From Runella aurantiaca (GTDB taxonomy: Bacteria; Bacteroidota; Bacteroidia; Cytophagales; Spirosomataceae), in contig NZ_QPIW01000013.1 in NCBI RefSeq assembly GCF_003339505.1, forward strand, positions 112,804-176,803: a DNA stretch of 64,000 nt, read 5' to 3'. Below the pieces are notes generated by a model. That model searched no databases. It was given only the letters and a program-made list of their open reading frames with translations, and was not told the DNA's origin. The position numbers and the translations under genes were made by a program. Positions 1 to 8,853 of this stretch are shown in pieces. Every line of letters begins with the position of its first letter. The stretch's first letter is position 1.

Positions 1-233
1 CGGAGCGCGGCGTAGTCATCATGAATGTATCGCAGTGCGACGGCGGGCGCGTGATGCAGGGACGCTACCAAACCAGTACGTGGTTCCAGAAAATCGGCGT
101 TGTGGGCGGCGGCGACATCACCACCGAAGCCGCTATTACCAAGATGATGAGCATTTTGGCGCGAGAAAGCGATGTGGAGCGCATCCGCGAAGAATTGGCA
201 AAACCTCTAGCGGGTGAAATGAGCCTGTTGTGA
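1..233 (+). CDS. ansA: L-asparaginase (type I), C-terminal fragment cut by the window edge
   Basis: Only the last ~76 codons are present; the open frame runs in from the window start (codons from base 3) and stops with TGA at 231-233. The visible part matches the C-terminus of type I asparaginases, which hydrolyse L-asparagine to aspartate and ammonia: a V-N-V-[ST]-Q-C stretch, a G-R-Y segment, then G-G-D-[IM]-T-T-E-A-A-[IL]-T-K and an arginine/glutamate-rich tail ending in L-x-G-E-x-[ST]. The catalytic threonines lie upstream of the window and cannot be checked. An internal ATG at base 21 is not the start, because the upstream frame is open and encodes family-like sequence. The following gene has its own promoter, so this is probably the last gene of its unit. 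Confidence 0.82.
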   Translation, partial: ERGVVIMNVSQCDGGRVMQGRYQTSTWFQKIGVVGGGDITTEAAITKMMSILARESDVERIREELAKPLAGEMSLL

Positions 234-261
234 TTGAGTATCGTGCTGTGTAACAACCTTC

Positions 262-294
262 TTTGCAAAACTAAATGATAAATTTTTAGTTTTG
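262..294 (+). promoter_or_regulatory. Bacteroidota-type promoter for the DUF2147 gene
   Basis: TTTG at 262-265 and TAGTTTTG at 287-294 are separated by 21 nt. This matches the Bacteroidota housekeeping consensus (TTTG, 19-21 nt, TAnnTTTG). It lies 31 nt upstream of the ATG at 326 and is one of the two best promoter matches in the window. Confidence 0.65.
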
Positions 295-325
295 TAAAGT
301 TGAATCAGCCATTCACAGCAAGCCC

Positions 326-760
326 ATGAAAACATTCCTTTTTGCCGCATTATCCCTATTTTTAATCAGCAACATTACTTTTTCTCAAAATGCGGATGCG
401 ATTTTGGGTGATTGGTTTAACGCCGAAAAAGACGGCAAAATCCGAATTTATAAATCAGGAAGTCTTTATTTCGGAAAACTGATTTGGGGTAAAGAACTCT
501 ACGAAGCCGACGGCAAAACATCCCGAAAAGATGCCAACAACACCAACGCTTTATTGAAAGGGCGCCCCTTATTAAACCTGCTCATTTTGGAACAATTTGA
601 ATTCCACCAAGACCAATGGCGCAACGGAAAAGTATACGACCCCAAAAGCGGCAAAACCTACGACGGTTTTCTGAAACTAAAAGAAGGAAAGTTAGAAATC
701 AGGGGATACGTAGGCATTGCAGCATTTGGCAAAACTACGGTTTGGACCAAAGCCCAATAA
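326..760 (+). CDS. DUF2147 family exported protein
   Basis: A 144-residue protein with a clear Sec signal peptide (about 20 residues ending TFSQ). The mature part fits the DUF2147 family, small secreted proteins common in Bacteroidota and Proteobacteria: an early I-x-G-D-W motif, a G-K-I-x-I-Y strand, a central G-R-P-L segment and a C-terminal G-Y-[VI]-G-x-[AP]-x-[FL]-G-[KR]-[ST]-x-x-W motif. The fold is predicted to be a small beta-barrel resembling lipocalins; no enzymatic role is established. It has its own promoter (262-294) and ends 16 bp from the convergent response-regulator gene. Function unknown; family assignment is from sequence pattern. Confidence 0.75.
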   Translation: MKTFLFAALSLFLISNITFSQNADAILGDWFNAEKDGKIRIYKSGSLYFGKLIWGKELYEADGKTSRKDANNTNALLKGRPLLNLLILEQFEFHQDQWRNGKVYDPKSGKTYDGFLKLKEGKLEIRGYVGIAAFGKTTVWTKAQ

Positions 761-775
761 TGCTGCCCTCCGTTT

Positions 776-1585
776 TTATTTACCCATCCAACGCTTAAAA
801 TCCGTGGCCCGCTCTCTGCTTACCAGCACTTCATCATCGGTGTTTGGCTTGAGAATTAACTTCAGTTTATTGTTAAAATAGGGATGAACCTGCTGCACCG
901 TATTGATGTGAACGATGTATTGACGATTGGCCCGAAAAAAATGGGCGGGGTCAAGCATCGCCTCTAGCTCATCTAAGGGGTAATCCAGCGAAAACTTTTG
1001 ATTGTGAACGGTTTTAAACAAACTAACGCCTTCTTCGGAGTAAAAATAGGCAATATCGCTCACCTCAACGGGCACCCATTGTTGCAGGTGTTTCACCAAA
1101 AAACGCCGCCTATAATCAGCCGGCTGAATGTGTTGGCGGAGTTGCTGTACTAATGCATCAATATCGACCCCACCGCTGGTTTCACTTTTTCCAGCCACTG
1201 CTCCATTTTGATTATAATGCGTTCGTTTGTACTTATCCAAGCTCGCTTCCAGCTCATGCCGCTTAATGGGTTTTAGCAAATAATCAATACTGTTGACTTT
1301 GAAAGCGCGCAAAGCGTATTCATCATACGAAGTCGTAAATATGACGGGAGCACTCACGGTGGTTTGTTCAAATATCTCAAAACTTTGCCCGTCGGCCAGC
1401 TCAATATCCATCAAAATCAAATCAGGCCGCACCGCTGACTCGCCCGAATGGGCATTCAGCCAAGCTACTGACGCCCTCACACTAGCGCAGGTTCCTACGA
1501 TTTGGATGCTTTCATCCAAATCCAACAACAATTTCGACAATTTTCGAACGGCCAGTTCCTCGTCTTCAATTATTAAAATTTTCAT
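776..1585 (-). CDS. LytTR-family response regulator
   Basis: A 269-residue regulator with two domains. The N-terminal receiver (about 1-125) has the acidic pair E7/D8, the phospho-acceptor D60 in L-I-L-M-D-I, and the conserved K in L-L-K-P-I. The C-terminal LytTR DNA-binding domain (about 165-265) has the typical F-L-V-K and F-F-R-A-N-R-[QS]-Y-I-V-[HN] segments. It should bind direct repeats upstream of target promoters once phosphorylated by the LytS-type kinase encoded 91 bp upstream on the same strand. The ATG at 1585 is chosen because the extension to 1594 relies on a TTG only three codons earlier. Targets are unknown; adjacent candidates are the lipoprotein gene and the pair itself. Confidence 0.88.
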   Translation of the reverse strand: MKILIIEDEELAVRKLSKLLLDLDESIQIVGTCASVRASVAWLNAHSGESAVRPDLILMDIELADGQSFEIFEQTTVSAPVIFTTSYDEYALRAFKVNSIDYLLKPIKRHELEASLDKYKRTHYNQNGAVAGKSETSGGVDIDALVQQLRQHIQPADYRRRFLVKHLQQWVPVEVSDIAYFYSEEGVSLFKTVHNQKFSLDYPLDELEAMLDPAHFFRANRQYIVHINTVQQVHPYFNNKLKLILKPNTDDEVLVSRERATDFKRWMGK

Positions 1586-1676
1586 AGTGAGCAAAGATTA
1601 ATGGGTTAAAAATCGGCCATAAACGCCAATTTTTCAAGAATAGAGTTTTTAAAAGGTACAAAAGGGCTTTGAGGCG

Positions 1677-2768
1677 TCAACTATATTTTATCAAAGGTAA
1701 CATAACTGAGAACTGATTTTCATTTTCAAGAATGGTCGGAACGGTCTGCCCCAACATTTTATACTTGGTCAGAATATTATTGAGCCCCAGACCATTTGAG
1801 TGTATTTTGGTATTTTTTCGCTGTAAATTATTGGTAATCACCAATTGATTGTCGGAGTTCGTAAAAACCGAAATAGAAAGCGGCTGTTCGGGCAAAATAA
1901 TGTTGTGCTTAACGGCATTTTCAACCAACAATTGCAACGTCAAAGGAGGCAACAGAAATGCTTCGTGAACTGAATCGACATGAATAGATATCTTTAACCC
2001 TGCTCCGTAGCGCGTTTTGAGCAAATGTGTATACGAATGAATGAAGTCTAACTCGGCCGCTAAAGTGGTCAGATTCTGCTCATTGCTCCGCAGTAAATAA
2101 CGATACACGGTGCTCAATTCTTCCAAAAAAAGGGAGGCTTGCGGTGGGTCTTCCTCAATGAGGGTTCCGAGCGCGTTCAAGCTATTGAACAAAAAGTGCG
2201 GGTTTACCTGCTGCTTTAACGCTTCCAATTGGCTTTGAAGATTGGTTTTCTCCAGTGCTTCTTTTTCACGCTCTGATTGCCGAAGTCGGTTTGTTATTTC
2301 TCGGGATTCGACGGCAAAGAAAAGCGCCTCATACACCGGCAAAAAAAGTAGAAACATAATGGTTGCCTTCACAAAATCGACTCCATAAAACCAGAGTGAA
2401 AGCCGATGATTGTTGATTGTAAATGTGGCATATTGTTGGGCCATAGAATCATCCAGCGTTTGATAAATAAGCCAGTGCCTCGCAATACCCGTCAGCCAAA
2501 GCACCAGCGTAGTCCCAAGCATCCCCGTCAAAAACGTTAAAACAAGCCGTTTTATAATCTGGCTACCCAAAGGATACCGTTCTCTAAACTTAAAAATAAC
2601 AAAACGATTGAGGTGCCAAGTAGCCAAAATAGAAGTCATTGTAAGCATCAACCGCCCAGCAACCGTCCAACTGAATGGCATTTGGAGGTAATTATTGACA
2701 GATACGCTCATCAGCATCAACAATGTGATGCCAATGATACGTAGCCATCTGTCATTCAATCGGGTCAA
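1677..2768 (-). CDS. LytS-type membrane sensor histidine kinase
   Basis: A 363-residue kinase of the His_kinase (PF06580) type. The N-terminal ~155 residues hold about four hydrophobic segments without a recognisable sensor domain. A coiled-coil-like stretch rich in E, K and Q follows, then the phospho-acceptor box Q-V-N-P-H-F-L-F-N-S-L-N-[AS]-L, with His near residue 193. The C-terminal ATPase domain has the N-box L-L-V-E-N-A-V-K-H-N and the G-box N-G-L-G-L-N-N-I. It is the cognate kinase of the downstream response regulator. No ATG lies in frame before codon 17, so a TTG start at 2768 is used; a later ATG would remove part of the first membrane helix. Confidence 0.87.
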   Translation of the reverse strand: MTRLNDRWLRIIGITLLMLMSVSVNNYLQMPFSWTVAGRLMLTMTSILATWHLNRFVIFKFRERYPLGSQIIKRLVLTFLTGMLGTTLVLWLTGIARHWLIYQTLDDSMAQQYATFTINNHRLSLWFYGVDFVKATIMFLLFLPVYEALFFAVESREITNRLRQSEREKEALEKTNLQSQLEALKQQVNPHFLFNSLNALGTLIEEDPPQASLFLEELSTVYRYLLRSNEQNLTTLAAELDFIHSYTHLLKTRYGAGLKISIHVDSVHEAFLLPPLTLQLLVENAVKHNIILPEQPLSISVFTNSDNQLVITNNLQRKNTKIHSNGLGLNNILTKYKMLGQTVPTILENENQFSVMLPLIKYS

Positions 2769-2858
2769 TCTTGTAGTTGTTTTGATTGAAAATACCTTCT
2801 TTTTGCCTTTCCTGCCAGCGGCAAACGGCTCGGCATTTTTAGCTTTTGAGGTGCTCGT

Positions 2859-3350
2859 TTATATCGCTTTCCAAGTCATGATGGCTTTAATCACAAAACC
2901 ATCTTCCTCAACTTCTACCTGCGCTTTCAGGGTTTTAGAGGAAGCCTCAATGACTTTCAGCTCCGAAATATCGGTATTGTCGTCGCCGTCCACAATACGT
3001 AACATTTTGGTCTGCTCGTCGTACGTCCAGCTACCCGTGTTTCCTTGCACAGGACTGTCATCATCGCAACGCTTAGCACCGTTATCGCCCGATAATCGGC
3101 CGCCCTTTTCAAAAATCATGACGTTGTCTTTTTCACAGTCTGGCAAAAAAACCATCAAATCGGGATCCACTTTTCCATCCCCATCAAAGTCGACCGCTGG
3201 GTCCATGATAAAGGAGGCAAGTACCATTCGTTTACCCACAAAAGGGAGGCCATCTGCAGGCTCACCTTCGATTTCGTTTTTTTTGCAACCCGCAAGGGTC
3301 ATCAACAGAAAGGCCATTGTGGCCACAATAAAAGAGTTAATTCGTTTCAT
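2859..3350 (-). CDS. Lipoprotein with lipocalin-like C-terminal region
   Basis: A 163-residue protein with a lipoprotein signal: a hydrophobic helix followed by the lipobox L-A-G-C at about residues 19-22. The next residues K-K-N-E do not give a clear retention signal. The mature part contains an acidic loop D-F-D-G-D-G-K-V-D that resembles an EF-hand or thrombospondin-type calcium loop, though a second copy is not evident. After it come a C-x-K-D-N motif and a W-x-Y strand typical of the lipocalin-like domains of Bacteroidota lipoproteins. Ligand unknown. It sits 90 bp upstream of the kinase gene on the same strand, so it may be co-transcribed with or sensed by that pair; this is inference. 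Confidence 0.62.
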   Translation of the reverse strand: MKRINSFIVATMAFLLMTLAGCKKNEIEGEPADGLPFVGKRMVLASFIMDPAVDFDGDGKVDPDLMVFLPDCEKDNVMIFEKGGRLSGDNGAKRCDDDSPVQGNTGSWTYDEQTKMLRIVDGDDNTDISELKVIEASSKTLKAQVEVEEDGFVIKAIMTWKAI

Positions 3351-3425
3351 GGCTTACTTTTTTGTTTTTTAAAGTGGTTGTATGAATGTGCCGTGAGCGA
3401 AGTAACTTAATGCGATAAACGATGC

Positions 3426-3478
3426 AAAAAAATACTGCCCTTCGACAACGCAAAGATGGCGCTTGTCGAAGGGCAGTA
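3426..3478 (-). terminator. Rho-independent terminator after the GH3 gene
   Basis: A perfect 16-bp inverted repeat (3433-3448 and 3463-3478, core CTGCCCTTCGACAA) encloses a 14-nt loop. On the minus strand the stem is followed at once by seven T residues (complement of 3426-3432). It lies about 70 bp past the stop codon of the GH3-family gene. Confidence 0.85.
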
Positions 3479-3549
3479 GCAACTGGCAGCTCGCTGAAGT
3501 GTAATTTCCTGCCTATGAATCGGAATAAAGCAGACTTAGAAAGGGGCGT

Positions 3550-5127
3550 TTATTTTAGATTAACGGTCTCAACTTGTAGTCCTTGTTCCTGTAAATACGC
3601 TTCCCATTCATCAATGAGGTTCTTTTTCAGAACACGGGGAAACTTATTTTGTCCGCCCATTTTACCTCTTTTGGCCAACCAACCTAAAAAAGTTGCCGAA
3701 GGCAACACCGTCACAAAAACATCTTTTAAGGCATGACGCCGCTCTACGATGTAATCATCATTGAGCACTTTGAGGTGGCCATCAATCTTATCGCGCAGGG
3801 CATCGGCGTCTACTTCGTCGTCGGTACCGATGTACCATTGGTGCGCAAAAAGCGAATCGTGACGAATGCCCGCTACCGTAAATTCTTTCACGGTGATTCC
3901 CAACTCTTCGGCGCTTAGCTCTACGGCCTTGTTCATGTTTTCGACGGAAAGGTGCTCTCCGCAAAGACTCAAATAATGCTTTGTGCGTCCCGTAATGGTA
4001 ATTTCGGCGCGTTGTTTATTAGCAAACTTAATCGTATCGCCAATCAGGTAGCGCCACGCTCCTGAGCAGGTGGAAATCAGCAGCGCGTAGTCTACGCCTT
4101 CTTCCACTTCATCAATCATCAGGGTTTGTGGATTGGGAACGAGTTCGCCGTCTTCGGTAAAATTTTTGTCGTTGAAAGGCACAAATTCGTAGAAAATGCC
4201 ATTGTCGAGGACCAACCGCATCCCATCAGCGTGCGGACGATTTTGGAAAGCAATGAATCCTTCGGACGCCAAATACGTATCAATGTAAATAAGCGGGCGG
4301 CCGAGGAGTTTTTCAAAACCAGCCCGATAAGGTTCAAAAGAAACCCCACCGTGGCCAAAAACGCTGAGGTTTGGCCAAATTTCGTGGATATTTTTCAGCT
4401 TGTAGCGTTCAATGATTTTCTCCATGATAATTTGGAGCCAAGCCGGCACCCCCGCCATAAAACCAATGTCCCAGTTGGGAGCTTCTTCCACGATTTTTTC
4501 TAGCTTTCGGCTCCAGTCACGCTCACGGGCAATCTCTGGCCCAGGTTTATAATAACGCTCAAACCAAAAAGGAATATTGGCTGCATTGATGCCACTTACA
4601 TCTCCCTGAAAACGCCCCTCGTCAATAGAGCTTAGGTCGGTACTACCGCCAATCATCAAGAAGCCTTTTTCATAAAGGTCACTCGGTAGTTCTTCGTACC
4701 GCCCCAGCGACAGGATTTGACGAATACTCGTGCGCTGAAACGATTTGGTCATGGCTTTGGTGACGGGGATGAACTTCGACGCCGCCTCCGACGTACCTGA
4801 GCTCAACGCAAAGTATTTGACCCGCCCGGGCCAGCATACATTTTTTTCTCCTTCGTGCGCTTTATGCCACCATTCACGGAAAATTTTTTCGTAATTATGA
4901 ACGGGAACGAACTGTTTGTATTTTTCGTAAAACGTATTGCCTTCGTCAAAAACGGCGGTATTAAGTATTTCTTCAAAATTATACTTTTCACCGAACTGCG
5001 TATAACGCGCCTTCGCAAGAAGCTTGCTCAACGTTTTTCGCTGCACTTTTGCGTGGTTGTTTTTCTCACGCTGAATGCTTACGGTCAGCTTTAGTCCTCC
5101 TTTTAACAAGTTTCCTAAAAGTGCCAT
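3550..5127 (-). CDS. GH3-family acyl-adenylate-forming enzyme
   Basis: A 525-residue protein of the GH3 family, named after plant auxin-responsive acyl-acid amido synthetases. Members activate a carboxylic acid with ATP and usually transfer it to an amine. The ATP-binding motif is visible as A-L-S-S-G-T-S-E-A-A-S-K (about residues 107-118). Further on are the conserved Y-x-A-S-E-G-[FY]-I segment, the T-x-x-G-[AL]-W-R-Y-x-x-G-D-x-[IV] hinge motif and a C-terminal G-R-T-K-H-Y-L-x-L-x-G-E-H motif. Length is typical. Bacterial homologues, common in Bacteroidota, have no established substrate, so the plant role should not be assumed. It has its own terminator and no obvious pathway partners nearby. 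Confidence 0.88.
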   Translation of the reverse strand: MALLGNLLKGGLKLTVSIQREKNNHAKVQRKTLSKLLAKARYTQFGEKYNFEEILNTAVFDEGNTFYEKYKQFVPVHNYEKIFREWWHKAHEGEKNVCWPGRVKYFALSSGTSEAASKFIPVTKAMTKSFQRTSIRQILSLGRYEELPSDLYEKGFLMIGGSTDLSSIDEGRFQGDVSGINAANIPFWFERYYKPGPEIARERDWSRKLEKIVEEAPNWDIGFMAGVPAWLQIIMEKIIERYKLKNIHEIWPNLSVFGHGGVSFEPYRAGFEKLLGRPLIYIDTYLASEGFIAFQNRPHADGMRLVLDNGIFYEFVPFNDKNFTEDGELVPNPQTLMIDEVEEGVDYALLISTCSGAWRYLIGDTIKFANKQRAEITITGRTKHYLSLCGEHLSVENMNKAVELSAEELGITVKEFTVAGIRHDSLFAHQWYIGTDDEVDADALRDKIDGHLKVLNDDYIVERRHALKDVFVTVLPSATFLGWLAKRGKMGGQNKFPRVLKKNLIDEWEAYLQEQGLQVETVNLK

Positions 5128-5239
5128 GCTAGCAGGGGTTTTTAAATGATTGTTGATTTTTCATAAGCTGAAAGGTCTATTTTCAAGAGAGTTTTTAAGA
5201 TAACGCGGTATAAGGTTCAATTACCTTTCTTCCTTATTG

Positions 5240-6031
5240 CTAACTTTCAATTTCTTCCAACTGCCACTGTTTCATTAACTCAACCGTTTGATAGGCAGTC
5301 ATATCATACTGACAAGGCACTACTGCGGCATAATTATTGGCCAGTGCCCACTCGTCGGTATCTTCCATACCTTCATCATAATTGACAAACTTGCCCGCCA
5401 TCCAAAAATAACTACGTCCGTGCGGGTCTTTTCTTTTCTCAAACTCTTCTTCCCATTTTCCGTTGGTCTGACGGCAAATGCGCGTTCCTTTCAGTGGCTC
5501 ATCGGATTTTTTCGGAAAATTCACATTAAGTGCCACTCCTTTGGGTAAGCCATTCTCCAAAACAGCTTTTGCAAGCTGCAAAATGTAAGGTTTGGCGTGC
5601 GAAAAATCAGCATTCGGAGCAAAATCACACAACGAGAATCCGATGGCGGGAATCCCTTCAATAGCTGCTTCGATGGCCGCCGACATAGTACCAGAATACA
5701 AAATACTGATAGAACTGTTGGACCCGTGGTTGATACCACTCACTACCAGGTCGGGAGTGCGGTCTTTTAACACATAATGCTTGCCCAATTTCACACAATC
5801 GGCCGGAGTACCACTACATTCGTAGGCCCTTACATCCTTAAAAATCTCCGTTGCATGAAGCCGCAAAGGCTCCCCAATCGTAATCGCGTGGCCCATCCCC
5901 GATTGGGGGCTGTCGGGAGCCACCACCACCACGTCGCCTAACTCTTGCATTAACTCAACTAACGTCCTGATTCCTAGCGATGTAATACCATCGTCATTAC
6001 TAACTAATATTAGCGGTTTTGGAGGATACAT
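5240..6031 (-). CDS. surE: 5'/3'-nucleotidase SurE
   Basis: A 263-residue cytoplasmic phosphatase that dephosphorylates nucleoside 5'- and 3'-monophosphates and is linked to stationary-phase survival. The metal site is visible: S-N-D-D-G at residues 11-15, the serine in D-S-P-Q-S-G-[MK]-[GS], and the asparagine in V-S-G-I-N-x-G-[SA]-N. The Y-S-G-T-[MV]-x-A-A-x-E-[AG] and G-[IV]-P-[AS]-I-x-x-S motifs follow. Length is normal. The ATG at 6031 is the only good start. It is followed by the GH3 gene after about 110 bp on the same strand and has its own -7 element upstream (6059-6066). Confidence 0.95.
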   Translation of the reverse strand: MYPPKPLILVSNDDGITSLGIRTLVELMQELGDVVVVAPDSPQSGMGHAITIGEPLRLHATEIFKDVRAYECSGTPADCVKLGKHYVLKDRTPDLVVSGINHGSNSSISILYSGTMSAAIEAAIEGIPAIGFSLCDFAPNADFSHAKPYILQLAKAVLENGLPKGVALNVNFPKKSDEPLKGTRICRQTNGKWEEEFEKRKDPHGRSYFWMAGKFVNYDEGMEDTDEWALANNYAAVVPCQYDMTAYQTVELMKQWQLEEIES

Positions 6032-6058
6032 AATGGGTTATTTCTCATTTTAGGCGGG

Positions 6059-6066
6059 CAAAGTTA
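6059..6066 (-). promoter_or_regulatory. Probable -7 element of the surE promoter
   Basis: TAACTTTG on the minus strand matches TAnnTTTG and lies 27 nt upstream of the surE ATG. No TTG was found at the expected 19-21 nt spacing, so only half of the promoter is supported. Confidence 0.4.
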
Positions 6067-6219
6067 CGGACAAATCATCAGATTTTCACTTTTGATTTTC
6101 ACCGTTGCATTACCGCAGACATTCTATCGAGAAAGCACTAAAATAAACGAGATTCAGCGTCAATTATTCTACTGAATGACTGGCCTTTATGCGTTTATTG
6201 GCTAGAATTGCTTTTTTGG

Positions 6220-8508
6220 TTATTCGTATCCATTTTTAAAAACAATGACCCCACCTTTCTCAAAACTGACTTCCACAAATTCTTTCTCCATTTTCTCCAG
6301 CACAGCCCCTTTTTTCTCCTTTACAAAGTGCGTTTTGAAGGGCAATTTCAGCCGCGCGATACCGCCTTTTTCAGATTTTAAAATAACCTCGTCCACCAAG
6401 CCGCCCGTACGTTTTCCGCTGACCAACACGGCACCTTCAGCTCGTAGTTCTTTGAACGAAACGTCTTTCCAATCGGCAGGTATGGCGGGAAACACTTCAA
6501 TAAAACCCGCATAGCTTTGCAACAGCATTTCCTGTATTCCCGCCGCAAAGGCAAAATTCCCCTCCAGTGTAAACGGTCGGTATGTAAACTTAGACAGGCC
6601 CGATTTCGTTTGGTCGCCGTTGGCATGAAAGGAGTTGGGTAAACAAAACGCCGTGGCAAAAGTACGCAACGTTTTGGCCGCCCCTGTGCCGTCTTTGGCG
6701 CGGGCTTTCAGGCTGCCCAACCACGCATACGAATATCCGCACCACCAATCAGGGCCAATTTTTTCGAGCAAGGCAAGGCTATTTTTGATGATGGCTTGGT
6801 CATTTTCACCATTTTCCCAGCGAATTTCACCCAAAGGATGAATGGCCATCACGTGCGAAAAATGCCGGTGAGATTGATTATAGGGCAACGATGGTGCAAA
6901 TTTCAATTCGGCGTTTTCTGAAAGAGCATAAGGAGCAAACTGGCCAAAAATCTTCTGCCAATGCGCGGCTTCTTGCGTTAGTTTCAATTCTGCCGCCAAT
7001 TCAGCGGCTTTGCTAAACGTAAAACGCATAAGCGACAAATCATAGTTCGTATTCTCAGAAAACCAAGCAGTTACCCGATTATCATTGATTTCTGGACTCG
7101 AACTGATGGGAAGTTGACGTTGCCCCTGTGCATTCAGAAACGTATTTTTTTCTAAGAATGTCGCCACCTCTTTAAACCACGGATAGGCCCGTTTTTGCAA
7201 GAAATCACGGTCCATGCTGTAGCGCCATTGGAGATAATAATGCTGCGCCAGCCACGAAGAGACCGTCGGCGAAAACGAATACTGAATCCATCCGCCCATC
7301 GGCACCCCCGTGAGGGTAGTCACGCCAGGAACATTGATTCCCTCACTTTGATAAAACCATTTGGTATACTCGCGGTACGCGGGGCGATTTTGGTCGAGGT
7401 GGTCAAGGTAGCCGAGGGTTTCTTCCAAATGATTGGCGGTGTAGCCGGGCCAATAACTCAATTGCGTATTCAAATCATGGTGAAAATCGCCTTTCCACGG
7501 CGGCAATCGGCCGTTGTCGGCCGTCCAAACTGCCTGCAATGAAATCGGTGGCGCCCCCCGACGGGCCGTGCTGCCAAATTTATACTGTTCCAGATAATAC
7601 TGTTTTTCCAAGACGGCATCTGGCAGCTCAATACTCGATTTAGCCCAGAAATTTTTCCACCAAGACAAGTGCGTTAAGGCCGCTTTTTCAAACGGAACTA
7701 CTTTAGCGGTCAATGTACTGGCGGCAGGTTTAGGCTTGTTGGGATAATGCACCGAAATCGCCCAAACTCCTTCCCATACATCAGCACCGAGGGGTTTCCA
7801 GCGTACACTTACTTCGTACTCAAACCCACCCCAGCCTTTTTGGCGGTAGGTATAGGCGTTTCCTTGTTGAAGCACTTTTCCCTGTTGGTAGCCCAACCGC
7901 GCCAAATCATCACCCGCTACCGACCCACCCGCAGTTTTGTCTACTTCTCCTTCGTATTTTGGCGCTAACAGGCTGATTTTAAAATCTTTCACACCTTCCA
8001 CCCGAAAATAACCTAGCAACGCGGAAGCATGAACAAAAGAGGTAAGTTTGGCCCCGTTGGCCCAGTTTACTTCGGCCGTGGCTTTTTGTATATCCACCCG
8101 AGCAGAGCTTACTTCGCCCCAAGTTTGGCTTTCTATTTCCAATGCCGCACCCGGAATCTTGCTCGGGGCGGGTTCACGCTCATACGGCACATCACCGTAT
8201 TGCTGTACGGCGGCGTAGTTGTTTTTCTTGATTTGCTCCTGCACCCATGCATACGTAAACTCGGGCTTTTTCATGCCCTCCATCGGGCGTAAATCCCACA
8301 ATTCAGCGTGATCGAGGGAGAAGCGTAGGTTATTGCCTTTTTGCCAAATCAATTCTCCAATAAAACCATTCCCCAACGGCAATGCTTCGTCCCAACGGGT
8401 TGGGAGTTTGTCAAAAACCAAGTTGTGTTTGGCAGAAACTTGGGCAACAGTTGCTTCGGTCACCCCGAAGAGGACACCCAAAAATAGGTAAAGAAGGCGC
8501 TTTAACAT
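6220..8508 (-). CDS. GH95-like alpha-L-fucosidase / (alpha/alpha)6-barrel glycosidase, exported
   Basis: A 762-residue secreted glycoside hydrolase resembling family GH95, whose members remove terminal alpha-1,2-L-fucose or related sugars. A signal peptide of about 26 residues ends near V-A-Q. The N-terminal beta domain begins with W-x-E-A-L-P-[LI]-G-N-G, which is typical of the family. The barrel holds H-x-D-L-N-T-Q-L-S-Y-W-P, equivalent to the family's N-x-N-x-x-M-x-Y-W-P region. Later come S-S-S-P-E with a candidate acid glutamate, and a C-terminal L-E-G-N-F-A-F-A-A-G-I-x-E-M-L-L-Q-S segment where classical GH95 enzymes have D-G-N-F. The D-to-E change and the altered Asn pattern suggest a divergent specificity. 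The ATG at 8508 is preferred over a GTG at 8541 because it starts directly at the signal peptide. Confidence 0.78.
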   Translation of the reverse strand: MLKRLLYLFLGVLFGVTEATVAQVSAKHNLVFDKLPTRWDEALPLGNGFIGELIWQKGNNLRFSLDHAELWDLRPMEGMKKPEFTYAWVQEQIKKNNYAAVQQYGDVPYEREPAPSKIPGAALEIESQTWGEVSSARVDIQKATAEVNWANGAKLTSFVHASALLGYFRVEGVKDFKISLLAPKYEGEVDKTAGGSVAGDDLARLGYQQGKVLQQGNAYTYRQKGWGGFEYEVSVRWKPLGADVWEGVWAISVHYPNKPKPAASTLTAKVVPFEKAALTHLSWWKNFWAKSSIELPDAVLEKQYYLEQYKFGSTARRGAPPISLQAVWTADNGRLPPWKGDFHHDLNTQLSYWPGYTANHLEETLGYLDHLDQNRPAYREYTKWFYQSEGINVPGVTTLTGVPMGGWIQYSFSPTVSSWLAQHYYLQWRYSMDRDFLQKRAYPWFKEVATFLEKNTFLNAQGQRQLPISSSPEINDNRVTAWFSENTNYDLSLMRFTFSKAAELAAELKLTQEAAHWQKIFGQFAPYALSENAELKFAPSLPYNQSHRHFSHVMAIHPLGEIRWENGENDQAIIKNSLALLEKIGPDWWCGYSYAWLGSLKARAKDGTGAAKTLRTFATAFCLPNSFHANGDQTKSGLSKFTYRPFTLEGNFAFAAGIQEMLLQSYAGFIEVFPAIPADWKDVSFKELRAEGAVLVSGKRTGGLVDEVILKSEKGGIARLKLPFKTHFVKEKKGAVLEKMEKEFVEVSFEKGGVIVFKNGYE

Positions 8509-8853
8509 GGCAAGTTGTTTTGTATTAAAAGGAACTGACACATTCTCTTACTTAGTACGAAGATATTCGATTATTTCAGGCAATTGAAAAAGAAGGTCCC
8601 AGAAAGTTGATTTTTACGGCCATCATAGAATAAAATACGATTGCCCCAAGAACCCAATATTTGGCTGATAAGCTGAGGTTTCAGAACCTAGCTCGGTGTT
8701 TAGATGTTGCGTATTCACAAGCTGCAAATTGTTTTCTGGGGCTCAAGTTCAAAAGCCTTAATCGAAACGATAAAAGTATAAATTTTACCAAAAATCGTGT
8801 AACAACTCCCTCATCTAAGCACTGTACCTTTGTACCGTCAAATCAACAATAGC
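8509..8853. other. Divergent promoter region between the GH95 and copA genes
   Basis: These 345 bases carry no gene. The right end holds a candidate -7 element, TACCTTTG at 8825-8832, 21 nt before the copA ATG, without a clear upstream TTG. On the minus strand TATCTTCG near 8560 is a weaker match facing the GH95 gene. No copper-responsive operator (such as a CueR or CopY dyad) could be recognised. Confidence 0.4.

Noticed and set aside
3433..3478. Inverted repeat as insertion-sequence end or recombination site
   Set aside because: The T-tract and position just past the GH3 stop make a terminator a sufficient explanation.
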